This document shows, one piece after another, positions 1-6,560 of a stretch of DNA of 9,915 nucleotides; position 1 is the first letter of the stretch, and each line of letters starts with the position of its first letter. This DNA comes from Pseudomonadota bacterium. GTDB lineage: Bacteria > Pseudomonadota > Alphaproteobacteria > JAKJEU01. Location of the stretch: NCBI GenBank assembly GCA_022705265.1, contig JAKJEU010000040.1, forward strand, positions 1 to 9,915, read 5' to 3'. Under the pieces are notes generated by a model. The model worked only from the letters and a program-made list of their open reading frames with translations. It was not told the origin of the DNA and searched no databases. A program made the translations under genes and the position numbers.

Positions 1-1
1 T

Positions 2-1816
2 GCGGAAAACTTTAAAAACGAAGTTCAAGTTACTGTAACTTTGCTTGCATATGACGAAGAAACTCCTGCTGAAATTGTTGCGATGCTTTGTGCTTCTGCT
101 GCTTTGACAATTTCTGGGGTTCCTTTTATGGGTCCTATTGCTGCGGCAAAGATTGGTTTCGTTGAGGGTGAATATGTTTTAAACCCATCTAACAAGGAAT
201 TGGCAAATTCTAAACTTGAATTGGTGGTTGCTGGTACAAAAGAAGGCGTTTTGATGGTGGAATCAGAAGCAAGCGAATTAACCGAACAAGTTATGCTTGG
301 TGCGGTGAAATTCGGTCATCAAGGTTTCCAAGGTGTAATCGATGCGATTATCGAATTTGCCGAAGAAGCTGCCCAAGATGCTTGGGATGTTCCTGAGGTT
401 TCTTCAAATTATACCGAAGTTTTCGCAAAACTCGAAGCTGAATTCGGTGTGGAACTTGGTAAGGCTTATAAAATCACTGGTAAAATCGAAAGAAATGATA
501 CCGTAAAAGCAATCAAAGAAAAATGCGTTGCAATTTATGCCGAAGACGAAGAAAAATTGAAATTCGTATCTTCTGCTTTCCATGATTTGGAAAAGAAAGT
601 AATGAGAGCAAATGTATTAAACGAAGGTGCAAGAGTCGACGGTCGTGATACAAAAACGGTTCGCCCTATTGTTTCCGAAGTTGGAATGTTGCCTAAGGTT
701 CATGGTTCTGCTTTATTTACTCGTGGTGAAACCCAAGCTTTGGTTATTACAACCCTTGGAACTGGTCAAGACGAACAAATTATGGACGCAATCGGTGGCG
801 AATATAAAGAGCCATTTATGCTCCATTATAACTTCCCTCCATATTCTGTGGGTGAAGTAAAAAGGGCTGCACCTCCTGGACGCCGTGAAATTGGTCATGG
901 TAAGCTTGCTTGGAGAGCAATTCGCCCAATGTTGCCTAGCAAAGAAGAATTCCCTTACACTTTGCGTGTGGTTTCCGAAATCATGGAATCCAATGGTTCC
1001 TCTTCTATGGCGACTGTTTGCGGTACATCATTGTCTTTGATGGATGCTGGCGTTCCTTTGAAAAAGGCTGTGGCTGGTGTTGCTATGGGCTTAATCAAAG
1101 AAGGCAATGATTTTGCGGTTTTAACCGACATCATGGGCACCGAAGATCACCTTGGCGATATGGATTTTAAGGTGGCTGGTACTGCTGAGGGTATTACTGC
1201 TTTACAAATGGATATTAAGATTACCTCTATTACTTATGAAATTATGGAACAAGCTTTGGCACAAGCAAAAGACGGCCGTATTCATATTTTGGGCAAAATG
1301 GCAGAAGCTCTTGACGCTCCAAGAGGCGAAGTTAACAAAAATGCACCAAGAATTATCTCTATCACAATTCCTAAGGACAAAATCCGTGAAGTTATCGGAA
1401 CTGGTGGTAAGGTTATTCGTGAGATTACTGAAAAAACTGGTTGTAAGATTGATATTACCGATGACGGTGTGGTTAAAATTGCATCAGTTAACGGTGACCA
1501 AGGTCAGGCTGCTTTGAATTGGATTAAGGGCATTGTTTGCGAACCAGAAGTTGGTATGATTTATACTGGTAAAGTTGTGAAAATCAAGGAATTTGGTGCT
1601 TTCGTAAACTTTATGGGCGACAATGACGGCTTGGTTCATATTTCTGAATTCAAAAACGAAAAAGTTGCAAAAGTAACTGATGTCGTAAGCGAAGGTGACG
1701 AGGTTAAGGTTAAATTAATCGGAATCGATAACCGTGGTAAGGTTAAGCTTTCAATGAAAAGAGTTGACCAAGCAACAGGTGAAGATTTAGATCCACAATC
1801 AGAAAGTGAGGCATAA
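2..1816 (+). CDS. pnp: Polynucleotide phosphorylase, 5' end outside the window
   Basis: Phosphorolytic 3'-to-5' exoribonuclease (RNA + phosphate to nucleoside diphosphates), a cytoplasmic trimer central to mRNA decay. The reading frame is open from base 2, giving 604 residues. Roughly the first 95-100 residues of a typical 700-residue PNPase are missing upstream. Domains in order: end of the first RNase PH domain (SGVPFMGPIAAAKIG, YVLNP), the helical linker domain, and the second RNase PH domain with HGSALFTRGETQAL, LHYNFPPYSVGE and PGRREIGHGKLAWRAIRP. The active-site stretch EDHLGDMDFKVAGT, near 1142-1183, supplies the conserved aspartates. A KH domain follows with GTGG as the GxxG loop (1397-1408), then an S1 domain from about 1552 (GAFVNF, GLVHISE, KVKLSMKR). 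All catalytic and RNA-binding motifs are intact. It heads a plus-strand run with the next gene 11 bases downstream. The identification is secure; the true start cannot be seen. Confidence 0.97.
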   Translation, partial: AENFKNEVQVTVTLLAYDEETPAEIVAMLCASAALTISGVPFMGPIAAAKIGFVEGEYVLNPSNKELANSKLELVVAGTKEGVLMVESEASELTEQVMLGAVKFGHQGFQGVIDAIIEFAEEAAQDAWDVPEVSSNYTEVFAKLEAEFGVELGKAYKITGKIERNDTVKAIKEKCVAIYAEDEEKLKFVSSAFHDLEKKVMRANVLNEGARVDGRDTKTVRPIVSEVGMLPKVHGSALFTRGETQALVITTLGTGQDEQIMDAIGGEYKEPFMLHYNFPPYSVGEVKRAAPPGRREIGHGKLAWRAIRPMLPSKEEFPYTLRVVSEIMESNGSSSMATVCGTSLSLMDAGVPLKKAVAGVAMGLIKEGNDFAVLTDIMGTEDHLGDMDFKVAGTAEGITALQMDIKITSITYEIMEQALAQAKDGRIHILGKMAEALDAPRGEVNKNAPRIISITIPKDKIREVIGTGGKVIREITEKTGCKIDITDDGVVKIASVNGDQGQAALNWIKGIVCEPEVGMIYTGKVVKIKEFGAFVNFMGDNDGLVHISEFKNEKVAKVTDVVSEGDEVKVKLIGIDNRGKVKLSMKRVDQATGEDLDPQSESEA

Positions 1817-1827
1817 GTTAGGTCATC

Positions 1828-3231
1828 ATGAAACAACTTCCATTAGTCAAATTATCAGGCAAAGAAGTGCTTCCAATAATTGAGGGAGGAAAAGGCGTCG
1901 GTGTTACCGTCGGCGCCACTTCTGGTGCTTTTGCTCGTGAAAATGCGGTGGGTACCGTATCTGGCGTTTTTAATAACATGGTTGATGAAAATGGCAACAA
2001 TATTCCTTATGTTTTCAACGGCAAAAATGCTTTTGAAAGACAAAAGGAATTAATCAAGCAATCTATCAAAGGTGGGCTTGACCAAATCAAAATTGCTTAT
2101 GAAAAAGCAAGCGGAAACGGTCGGGTGCATTTGAATGTTTTGTGGGAACAAGGCGGTGCTTTTGAAACGATTGACGAAATCTTGCAAAAAGCAAAAGGCA
2201 TGGTTCATGGGGTTACTTGCGGTGCGGGAATGCCTTATAAATTGGCGGAACTGGCTTCGAAATATTCGACTTTTTATTATCCGATTGTCTCTTCTGCTCG
2301 TGCTTTTAAGGCTTTGTGGGCAAGGGGTTATAAAAATTATGCCGAATTTTTAGGGGGCATCGTTTACGAAGATCCATGGCTTGCTGGCGGACATAACGGT
2401 TTGTCAAACAAAGAAGACCCAGAAGTTAGGGAAAAGCCTTTTGAACGAGTTGCTGAAATAAGAAAAACTATGCGTGAAGTTGGCGTAAGTGAAGAGACCC
2501 CTATAATTTTGGGCGGTGGCGTTTGGAATTTGTCAGAATGGCAAGATTATATCGGAACCAAGGAAATTGGGGCGATTGCTTTTCAAATTGGTACTCGTCC
2601 TCTTTTGACCAAGGAAAGCCCTGTGGCTAAGCTTTGGGGCGAGGTTTTGGTGAAGCTTAAAGAAGCGGATATCGCTTTGCAAAAATTTTCTCCTACTGGG
2701 TTTTATTCGTCTGCGGTAAGGAATAACTTCTTGACCGAATTGTTTGAAAGAAAAGCCACCGAAATTGCGTATTCCGAAACCGAAACCGAAGAGCATAAAG
2801 AAAAGATTTCTTTGTCAAAGGTTAAGGAAGTTTTCGTTACTTTGGCGGATAAGATAAAGGCTAATGAATATATTGCTAAGGGGCTTGATTGTTTGATGAG
2901 AACCCCTGATAACACCATTATTTTCGTTACCAAGGAAACCGAAAAGAAAATTAAAGAGCTCCGTTCAAAATGTGTCGGTTGTCTTTCTAATTGTTTATTT
3001 TCTGGTTGGTCTCAACATACGGAAAGCCATACTACGGGCTTGCTTCCTGACCCAAGGTTGTTTTGTATTTACAAAACCTTGACCGACGGAATAAGCTCGC
3101 TTGTTTCTAATCAAGATTATTTGATGTTTTCGGGCCATCTGGGATATCGTTTTGCAACTGATGAAATGTATAAAAACGGTAATATCCCAACGATAAAAGA
3201 ATTGGTCGAGGCGTTGGTAAAAGGCAAATAA
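1828..3231 (+). CDS. Nitronate monooxygenase / 2-nitropropane dioxygenase family flavoprotein, long form
   Basis: The first ~300 of 467 residues form the FMN-binding TIM barrel of the nitronate monooxygenase (NPD) family. These enzymes oxidise alkyl nitronates using FMN and O2. Visible motifs are LPIIEGGKGVGV (residues 15-26; lysine where many members have methionine), HGVTCGAGMP (127-136), GGHNGLS (187-193, with the family's conserved active-site-region histidine H189), ILGGGVW (227-233) and AFQIGTRPLLTKESP (251-265). A further ~170 residues extend beyond the usual ~320-360-residue family core. They contain C382, C385 and C389 as CVGCLSNC, which could bind a metal or Fe-S cluster (inference). 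From memory, this long form with FSPTGFYSSAVRN is typical of alphaproteobacteria. The ATG lies 11 bases after pnp, with AGG a short distance upstream. The family is well supported; the true substrate is unknown, and the protein may not act on nitronates in the cell. Confidence 0.88.
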   Translation: MKQLPLVKLSGKEVLPIIEGGKGVGVTVGATSGAFARENAVGTVSGVFNNMVDENGNNIPYVFNGKNAFERQKELIKQSIKGGLDQIKIAYEKASGNGRVHLNVLWEQGGAFETIDEILQKAKGMVHGVTCGAGMPYKLAELASKYSTFYYPIVSSARAFKALWARGYKNYAEFLGGIVYEDPWLAGGHNGLSNKEDPEVREKPFERVAEIRKTMREVGVSEETPIILGGGVWNLSEWQDYIGTKEIGAIAFQIGTRPLLTKESPVAKLWGEVLVKLKEADIALQKFSPTGFYSSAVRNNFLTELFERKATEIAYSETETEEHKEKISLSKVKEVFVTLADKIKANEYIAKGLDCLMRTPDNTIIFVTKETEKKIKELRSKCVGCLSNCLFSGWSQHTESHTTGLLPDPRLFCIYKTLTDGISSLVSNQDYLMFSGHLGYRFATDEMYKNGNIPTIKELVEALVKGK

Positions 3232-3233
3232 TC

Positions 3234-3860
3234 ATGAAAAGAAGAGGTTTGATTTTAATTGTTTCTTCTCCTTCTGGGGCTGGAAAGACTACGGTTATCA
3301 AAAACTTGATTAAAAAGATTGAGGGAGTGTCTTTGGCGGTGACTGCGACTTCTCGGGCTATGCGTCCGGGCGAAGTTGACGGCAAAGACTACTTCTTCTT
3401 TTCAAAAGAGGATTTTCAAAACAAGATTAAAGAAGGTTTCTTTTGGGAACATGTGGAATATTGTGGCAATTTTTACGGTGTGCCAAAAGCGTCGACTTTG
3501 GCGGAAGTGGAAAAGGGCAACGATGTTATTCTGGTCATCGAATCCGAAGGCATGAGAGCAGTTAAAGCAACAAACCCAGAAGATGTTGTAACCGTGTTTA
3601 TCATGATAAGGTCGTTTGTCGAGTTAGAAGCAAGGTTAAGATCAAGAGGCGACCCAAGAGAAGTCGTCGAAAAACGCATTGGCAATGCTAATAACGAGAT
3701 TGTGAATTACGACCAATATGATTATTTCATTTTCAACGACGAAGTGGAAAAATCAAGCGAGGAAATTAAGGCTATTATCTCAGCGGAAAGATTAAAACTT
3801 ACCCGCCAAGTGGAAGTCCCAAGTTTCATCGACAAAGAGTTTTTAAGTAAAGTGAAGTAA
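3234..3860 (+). CDS. gmk: Guanylate kinase
   Basis: Phosphorylates GMP (and dGMP) to GDP with ATP, an essential step in guanine nucleotide synthesis in the cytoplasm. The 208-residue length is normal. The P-loop is SSPSGAGKTT (residues 11-20, with K18 and T19). The GMP-binding segment TSRAMRPGEVDGKDYFF follows, then the conserved region FWEHVEYCGNFYGVPK. The lid-region arginines appear in LEARLRSRGDPREVVEKRIGNA, and NYDQYDYFIFND is the usual C-terminal core. The ATG is 2 bases after the preceding stop codon. AAGG inside the end of the upstream gene can serve as its ribosome site, so translational coupling is likely. No residues look abnormal. Confidence 0.96.
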   Translation: MKRRGLILIVSSPSGAGKTTVIKNLIKKIEGVSLAVTATSRAMRPGEVDGKDYFFFSKEDFQNKIKEGFFWEHVEYCGNFYGVPKASTLAEVEKGNDVILVIESEGMRAVKATNPEDVVTVFIMIRSFVELEARLRSRGDPREVVEKRIGNANNEIVNYDQYDYFIFNDEVEKSSEEIKAIISAERLKLTRQVEVPSFIDKEFLSKVK

Positions 3861-3887
3861 CCACTTAAAAAAGAAAGGGGCAAAGAC

Positions 3888-4418
3888 ATGGCTTTACCTT
3901 ACCTTAAAGAGGTTCATAAATTAATAAGGCTTATCAAAGCAAAACAGCTTCCTTATTGGCTTTATGATCAAGAGGAAGGTCATGTTGATGCCTCTTTGCT
4001 TACTCGCGTGGTGGTAAGCCCTACGACCCCTATGAAATTTATCAAAGAAAAAATCACCGATTTTCGTCCGACTTTGTTTTATTTTTTCGTAAAGGGAGAG
4101 GAAACCGACGCCGATTATCAGTTTATTTACGATTTTTGCCTTGCCTTGGAGCGAGGTGGAGCGGTTTATTCGATGATAAAAGGCATAAAAGAGCCAAAAC
4201 AAAAAATCCGTGGTTTGGAATTTAACCGAAAATTGATGAAAGAGGCCGAATTTAATCTGGAAGCTTTCAAAAAATTAAAACAAAAACGCAAAATCATCAT
4301 AAATTTAACCGACGAAAAAACGGGCTTGGTTTTAAACAAATTAAACCACGAATTTTCGTTAAAAGGCGATTATCAAGCCTTAATCCAAAGCCTTTACGAA
4401 TTTTTCGACAAGGATTAA
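3888..4418 (+). CDS. Unrecognised 176-residue protein, last gene of the pnp-gmk block
   Basis: I do not recognise this protein. It is preceded by a strong ribosome site (GAAAGGGG, about 8 bases before the ATG). It reads without interruption to a TAA and lies 27 bases after gmk, so it is probably real and co-transcribed. It has no signal peptide or membrane segment and is lysine-rich and basic. It alternates hydrophobic, strand-like stretches (TLFYFFVKG, KRKIIINLT) with amphipathic helices, as in a small soluble alpha/beta protein. Other notable stretches are HKLIRLIKAKQLPYWLYD at the N-terminus, DADYQFIYDFCLALERGGAVYSMIKG in the middle, and a C-terminal helix ending SLYEFFDKD. I see no catalytic motif. 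Its position suggests a housekeeping or lineage-specific role, but no function can be assigned. Confidence 0.8.
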   Translation: MALPYLKEVHKLIRLIKAKQLPYWLYDQEEGHVDASLLTRVVVSPTTPMKFIKEKITDFRPTLFYFFVKGEETDADYQFIYDFCLALERGGAVYSMIKGIKEPKQKIRGLEFNRKLMKEAEFNLEAFKKLKQKRKIIINLTDEKTGLVLNKLNHEFSLKGDYQALIQSLYEFFDKD

Positions 4419-4457
4419 ACCGCCTTTATATAAATTAACGGCTATGGTTTTGTTTTG
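4418..4457 (+). terminator. Possible weak intrinsic terminator after the pnp-gmk block
   Basis: AACC-GCC (4418-4424) can pair with GGC (4440-4442) and GGTT (4446-4449), with a 15-base AT-rich loop and a 3-base bulge (TAT). A T-rich tract TTTGTTTTG follows. It begins at the last base of the stop codon of the 176-residue gene, where the plus-strand block should end and meets a convergent minus-strand block. The stem is short and bulged. The T-rich tail is also part of a repeated 26-base sequence, so the call is tentative. Confidence 0.33.
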
Positions 4458-4459
4458 CC
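4434..4459. repeat. 26-base direct repeat, copy 1
   Basis: This sequence matches 4506-4531 at 24 of 26 positions. Read on the minus strand, it would encode AKQNHSR followed by TAA. That mirrors the C-terminus AKQNRSH-stop of the 63-residue ORF in copy 2. The minus-strand frame into copy 1 is blocked by TGA about 55 bases upstream and has no credible start, so this copy is either a decayed gene end or a dispersed repeat. Confidence 0.7.
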
Positions 4460-4505
4460 CGATAAAACTCTTTAAAATAAGGGCAATGAAGTCAACTTAC
4501 ACAAT

Positions 4506-4531
4506 ATTAATGGCTACGGTTTTGTTTTGCC
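4506..4531. repeat. 26-base direct repeat, copy 2
   Basis: This is the partner of 4434-4459, in the same orientation and 72 bases away. The two differences are C/T at position 6 and T/C at position 12 of the unit. The copy contains the last codons and stop of the minus-strand 63-residue ORF, so the repeat begins at a gene end and runs into it. Confidence 0.7.
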
Positions 4532-4698
4532 TTGTAAATTGCCGATAATCTGCCATCTTGGCTTCTGTTTCTTACACCCTTAATCCCAGCACCGCCACCA
4601 CCGTTGAAATGGTCGTCGTTTCCGTTGGTTTTGTCTTTTGTTTTTGAACCGCTTTTATAAACTTTGAAATCGGTTTTAAAAAATTCTGTTGTTGTCAT
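4507..4698 (-). CDS. Small Gly/Lys-rich protein sharing an N-terminal motif with the upstream metallopeptidase-like genes
   Basis: This is a 63-residue reading frame, 20 bases downstream of the 587-residue gene on the same strand. It has a good ribosome site (AAAGGA, 9 bases before the ATG). Residues 6-17 read FFKTDFKVYKSG. They line up without gaps, offset by one, with FFKSRIKLYRNG and FFKSKTKFYQNG at residues 7-18 of the two large neighbours. The middle is hydrophilic (KTKDKTNGNDDHFN), followed by a GGGGAG run and a basic tail (VRNRSQDGR...AKQNRSH). There is no membrane segment or recognised domain. It could be a small partner or decoy carrying the same N-terminal signal. It could also be the remnant of a third paralogue whose body was replaced by repeat-derived sequence. 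Because its 3' end lies in a repeat, it may not be a functional gene. Confidence 0.5.
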   Translation of the reverse strand: MTTTEFFKTDFKVYKSGSKTKDKTNGNDDHFNGGGGAGIKGVRNRSQDGRLSAIYKAKQNRSH

Positions 4699-4718
4699 TT
4701 TTGTTTTTCCTTTAAAAA

Positions 4719-6482
4719 TTATCTTGAACTTTGGCCTTTTAACATTTTTGCCATCGCCTTAAAATCGGTGGAAGACTTGGTTTGCCCTGATTTAAAAATA
4801 TCCGACTTTGAATTTTTGAAAACATTAAGCAAGATTTCAGGCTCTCCTGCCATGTCGTTTTTCATCTCGTTTTTCATGCTTTCGGGGCAATCGTTAATGT
4901 AATAATCGACACTTTGCAAAGCTTTGCCACTTAAAACATGGGCGAATTTTGAATATCTTATCGCTTCGTCAAGGTGTTTTTTTGTCATATTTGTGATTTT
5001 TTTCTTATTCAAATCCTTTACAACTTTGTCGATATGAGAATAATATTTAAGTTTATATTCCATGTAATAAGCAAACCCATATTCAGGTTCGATTTTATCC
5101 AATTCATAAGGAGTTTCAACCTCGTCATAAGCCATGGAAAGAGCGACATTTGGCCTTAAATCGTCCTTTTGATTAAGGTATTTTCGGCTGTCCTCGGCAA
5201 GCGAAGTTATGGCATTTTTTTTAAGCAAAACCTCGTCATTTAAAATCGATTTCATGACCACCGAATAAGCATTAAGGTACGAAGCCTCATAAGTGTCGCC
5301 CTTTTTCAAACCATCTGCTGTCATTTTAACGATATTTGTCTTGATATTTGCCTTAATATCGTCTTTTTCCTTTGCCTTAAACGGTTCGTGATCGCCTTTG
5401 CCAAGGTTTACTTTTTTTCCATAATCTTTTATCCTTTTGCGTTCGAAATTAAGGATTTCTTGGGTTTGTGGGCCGATGCTTTTAAACCTTATTTCCACGG
5501 TCAAGGCGTTAAAATCGTCCTTACTCATCGAATTAGCCTCGCTTATTTGCTTTGCCATTTTAAGGATATCGGCTTGGTTTAATTTTTTGAATTCTGATGG
5601 GTCGAAAAGTTTTGCAAGCCTTAAAACTTCATTAATCGATTTCGAAGTGTTATAGGCAACGATTTTTTCTGGTGCTGATTTTATTTTGTCTCTTTCTTTT
5701 TTTTCCTCAACAATGCCGGCGTCAAGTTTTTCTTGGTTTCGGTAATGCCTTGACATTCCGCTTAAAAGATTGCATTGACGGAAATTTAAAACATCTTTGA
5801 TAAGGTCCTCGCCTTTGCCCATTTGCAAAAGTTTAAGACAAGAATAAGTATCAGCAAAATTTTCGTTTTGATGGCGTTCGTAATCGTTTGAGCCAAGCGT
5901 TCTTCCTTCGAAATGGGAATGTCCGTCTTCGTGCAAAAACACAAAATCGTTGACATCTTCGGGGTTGGTTTTGTAATTTTCGTCATAACGGTTAAAAGAA
6001 TATGGCATAATCCGTGCGATGCTGATAAACCGAGTGTTCGTACCAATTAACGACATATTATAATCGGTATCGGTTTTGGTAAGGTAAATTAAAGGGTGTT
6101 TTGTGATTTTTTTATCAACATTTTGAGCCCTTACCACTCTTTTCAAAGTTTGTTTAAATGGAGATTTAAAAAGGCTTTTTTTCTCGTTAAAAGTCATTGC
6201 ATCTTCCAAATCAAGGTTGAAAACAATCCGTTTTTTATCACCCATATTCATTTCTTTGATATAATCGGCATACTTTGTAAGCAAGGCTTTGCTCGACACA
6301 TCACCGTAAATATCGCTTATTTTTTGCATGACATAAGAATTTGGAAGTTTGTTTTTTTCCATCACAAAATCATATTCAGGCATAAGCGAAAAGGCACAAC
6401 ATTCGTTTAAATTTAAGGGAATTTTTTTGCCGTTACGATATAACTTTATTCTGCTTTTGAAAAAATCGCTGATAAGACTCAT
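4719..6482 (-). CDS. Putative zinc metallopeptidase-like protein (HEDGH), paralogue A, 587 residues
   Basis: I do not recognise the family, but residues 184-188 are HEDGH, a match to HExxH, in the context NDFVFLHEDGHSHF. Nineteen residues after the second histidine comes NENFADTYSCLKLL (E207, D211). This resembles the third-ligand glutamate segment of gluzincin-type metallopeptidases, such as the ExxxD helix in M48-like proteins. A zinc-dependent hydrolase is therefore a reasonable inference. There is no signal peptide or membrane span, and the protein is lysine-rich and hydrophilic. The N-terminus (SLISDFFKS...KIP) and the blocks AFSLMPEYDF, NLDLED, ARIMPYSFN, QKDDLRPN and YSKFAHVLSGK are shared with paralogue B. 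The ~350-residue C-terminal part looks helical and is unassigned. The start is supported by AAAGG 8 bases upstream and by alignment with B. It has its own predicted promoter (6517-6545) but may also receive read-through from B. A self-exported protease, an injected effector or an internal peptidase all remain possible. Confidence 0.82.
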   Translation of the reverse strand: MSLISDFFKSRIKLYRNGKKIPLNLNECCAFSLMPEYDFVMEKNKLPNSYVMQKISDIYGDVSSKALLTKYADYIKEMNMGDKKRIVFNLDLEDAMTFNEKKSLFKSPFKQTLKRVVRAQNVDKKITKHPLIYLTKTDTDYNMSLIGTNTRFISIARIMPYSFNRYDENYKTNPEDVNDFVFLHEDGHSHFEGRTLGSNDYERHQNENFADTYSCLKLLQMGKGEDLIKDVLNFRQCNLLSGMSRHYRNQEKLDAGIVEEKKERDKIKSAPEKIVAYNTSKSINEVLRLAKLFDPSEFKKLNQADILKMAKQISEANSMSKDDFNALTVEIRFKSIGPQTQEILNFERKRIKDYGKKVNLGKGDHEPFKAKEKDDIKANIKTNIVKMTADGLKKGDTYEASYLNAYSVVMKSILNDEVLLKKNAITSLAEDSRKYLNQKDDLRPNVALSMAYDEVETPYELDKIEPEYGFAYYMEYKLKYYSHIDKVVKDLNKKKITNMTKKHLDEAIRYSKFAHVLSGKALQSVDYYINDCPESMKNEMKNDMAGEPEILLNVFKNSKSDIFKSGQTKSSTDFKAMAKMLKGQSSR

Positions 6483-6489
6483 TACTAAT

Positions 6490-6515
6490 GCCTTTAAAAA
6501 TTAATCATTAAAGGC
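6490..6515 (-). promoter_or_regulatory. Inverted repeat covering the ribosome site of paralogue A
   Basis: GCCTTTAA (6490-6497) and TTAAAGGC (6508-6515) are perfect 8-base complements separated by 10 bases. On the minus-strand transcript, the 3' arm contains AAAGG, the ribosome site of the 587-residue gene, so a folded hairpin would hide it. The predicted start of transcription from the gene's own promoter (near 6510) falls inside the 5' arm. The full hairpin would then form mainly on longer transcripts reading through from the upstream paralogue. That consequence is inference; the dyad itself is directly visible. Confidence 0.5.
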
Positions 6516-6516
6516 T

Positions 6517-6547
6517 ATTTTACCATTTTTGTCCAAAATAAGCAATG
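6517..6547 (-). promoter_or_regulatory. Promoter of paralogue A, copy 1 of an identical 31-base element
   Basis: On the minus strand this reads TTGCTT (6545-6540), 17 bases, then TAAAAT (6522-6517). TGG directly precedes the -10 and forms an extended -10. This is good sigma-70-like geometry. The spacer holds a dyad TTTTG-GA-CAAAA, which could be an operator. All 31 bases are identical to 8301-8331 upstream of paralogue B. The element lies in the 78-base gap between the two genes. Predicted transcription start is about 6510, giving a leader of roughly 28 bases. Confidence 0.65.
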
Positions 6548-6560
6548 TTTAAAAAATATG

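Noticed and set aside
3846..3862. AAGTG...CACTT hairpin at the gmk stop codon
   Set aside because: It is a five-base, AT-rich stem followed by A residues, with the next gene's ribosome site directly after. It is not convincing as a terminator.
4455..4486. TTGCCC / GGGCAA inverted repeat as a terminator for the minus-strand genes
   Set aside because: The stem is only 6 bp with a 20-base loop, and on the minus strand it is followed by AACAAAACC rather than a U-run.
5786..6046. Open frame of 86 codons on the minus strand inside paralogue A, in another frame
   Set aside because: It lies fully inside a strongly supported gene in another frame, has no ribosome site and gives no recognisable protein. 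The same applies to other long open frames antisense to or shifted within pnp, the flavoprotein gene and the two paralogues.
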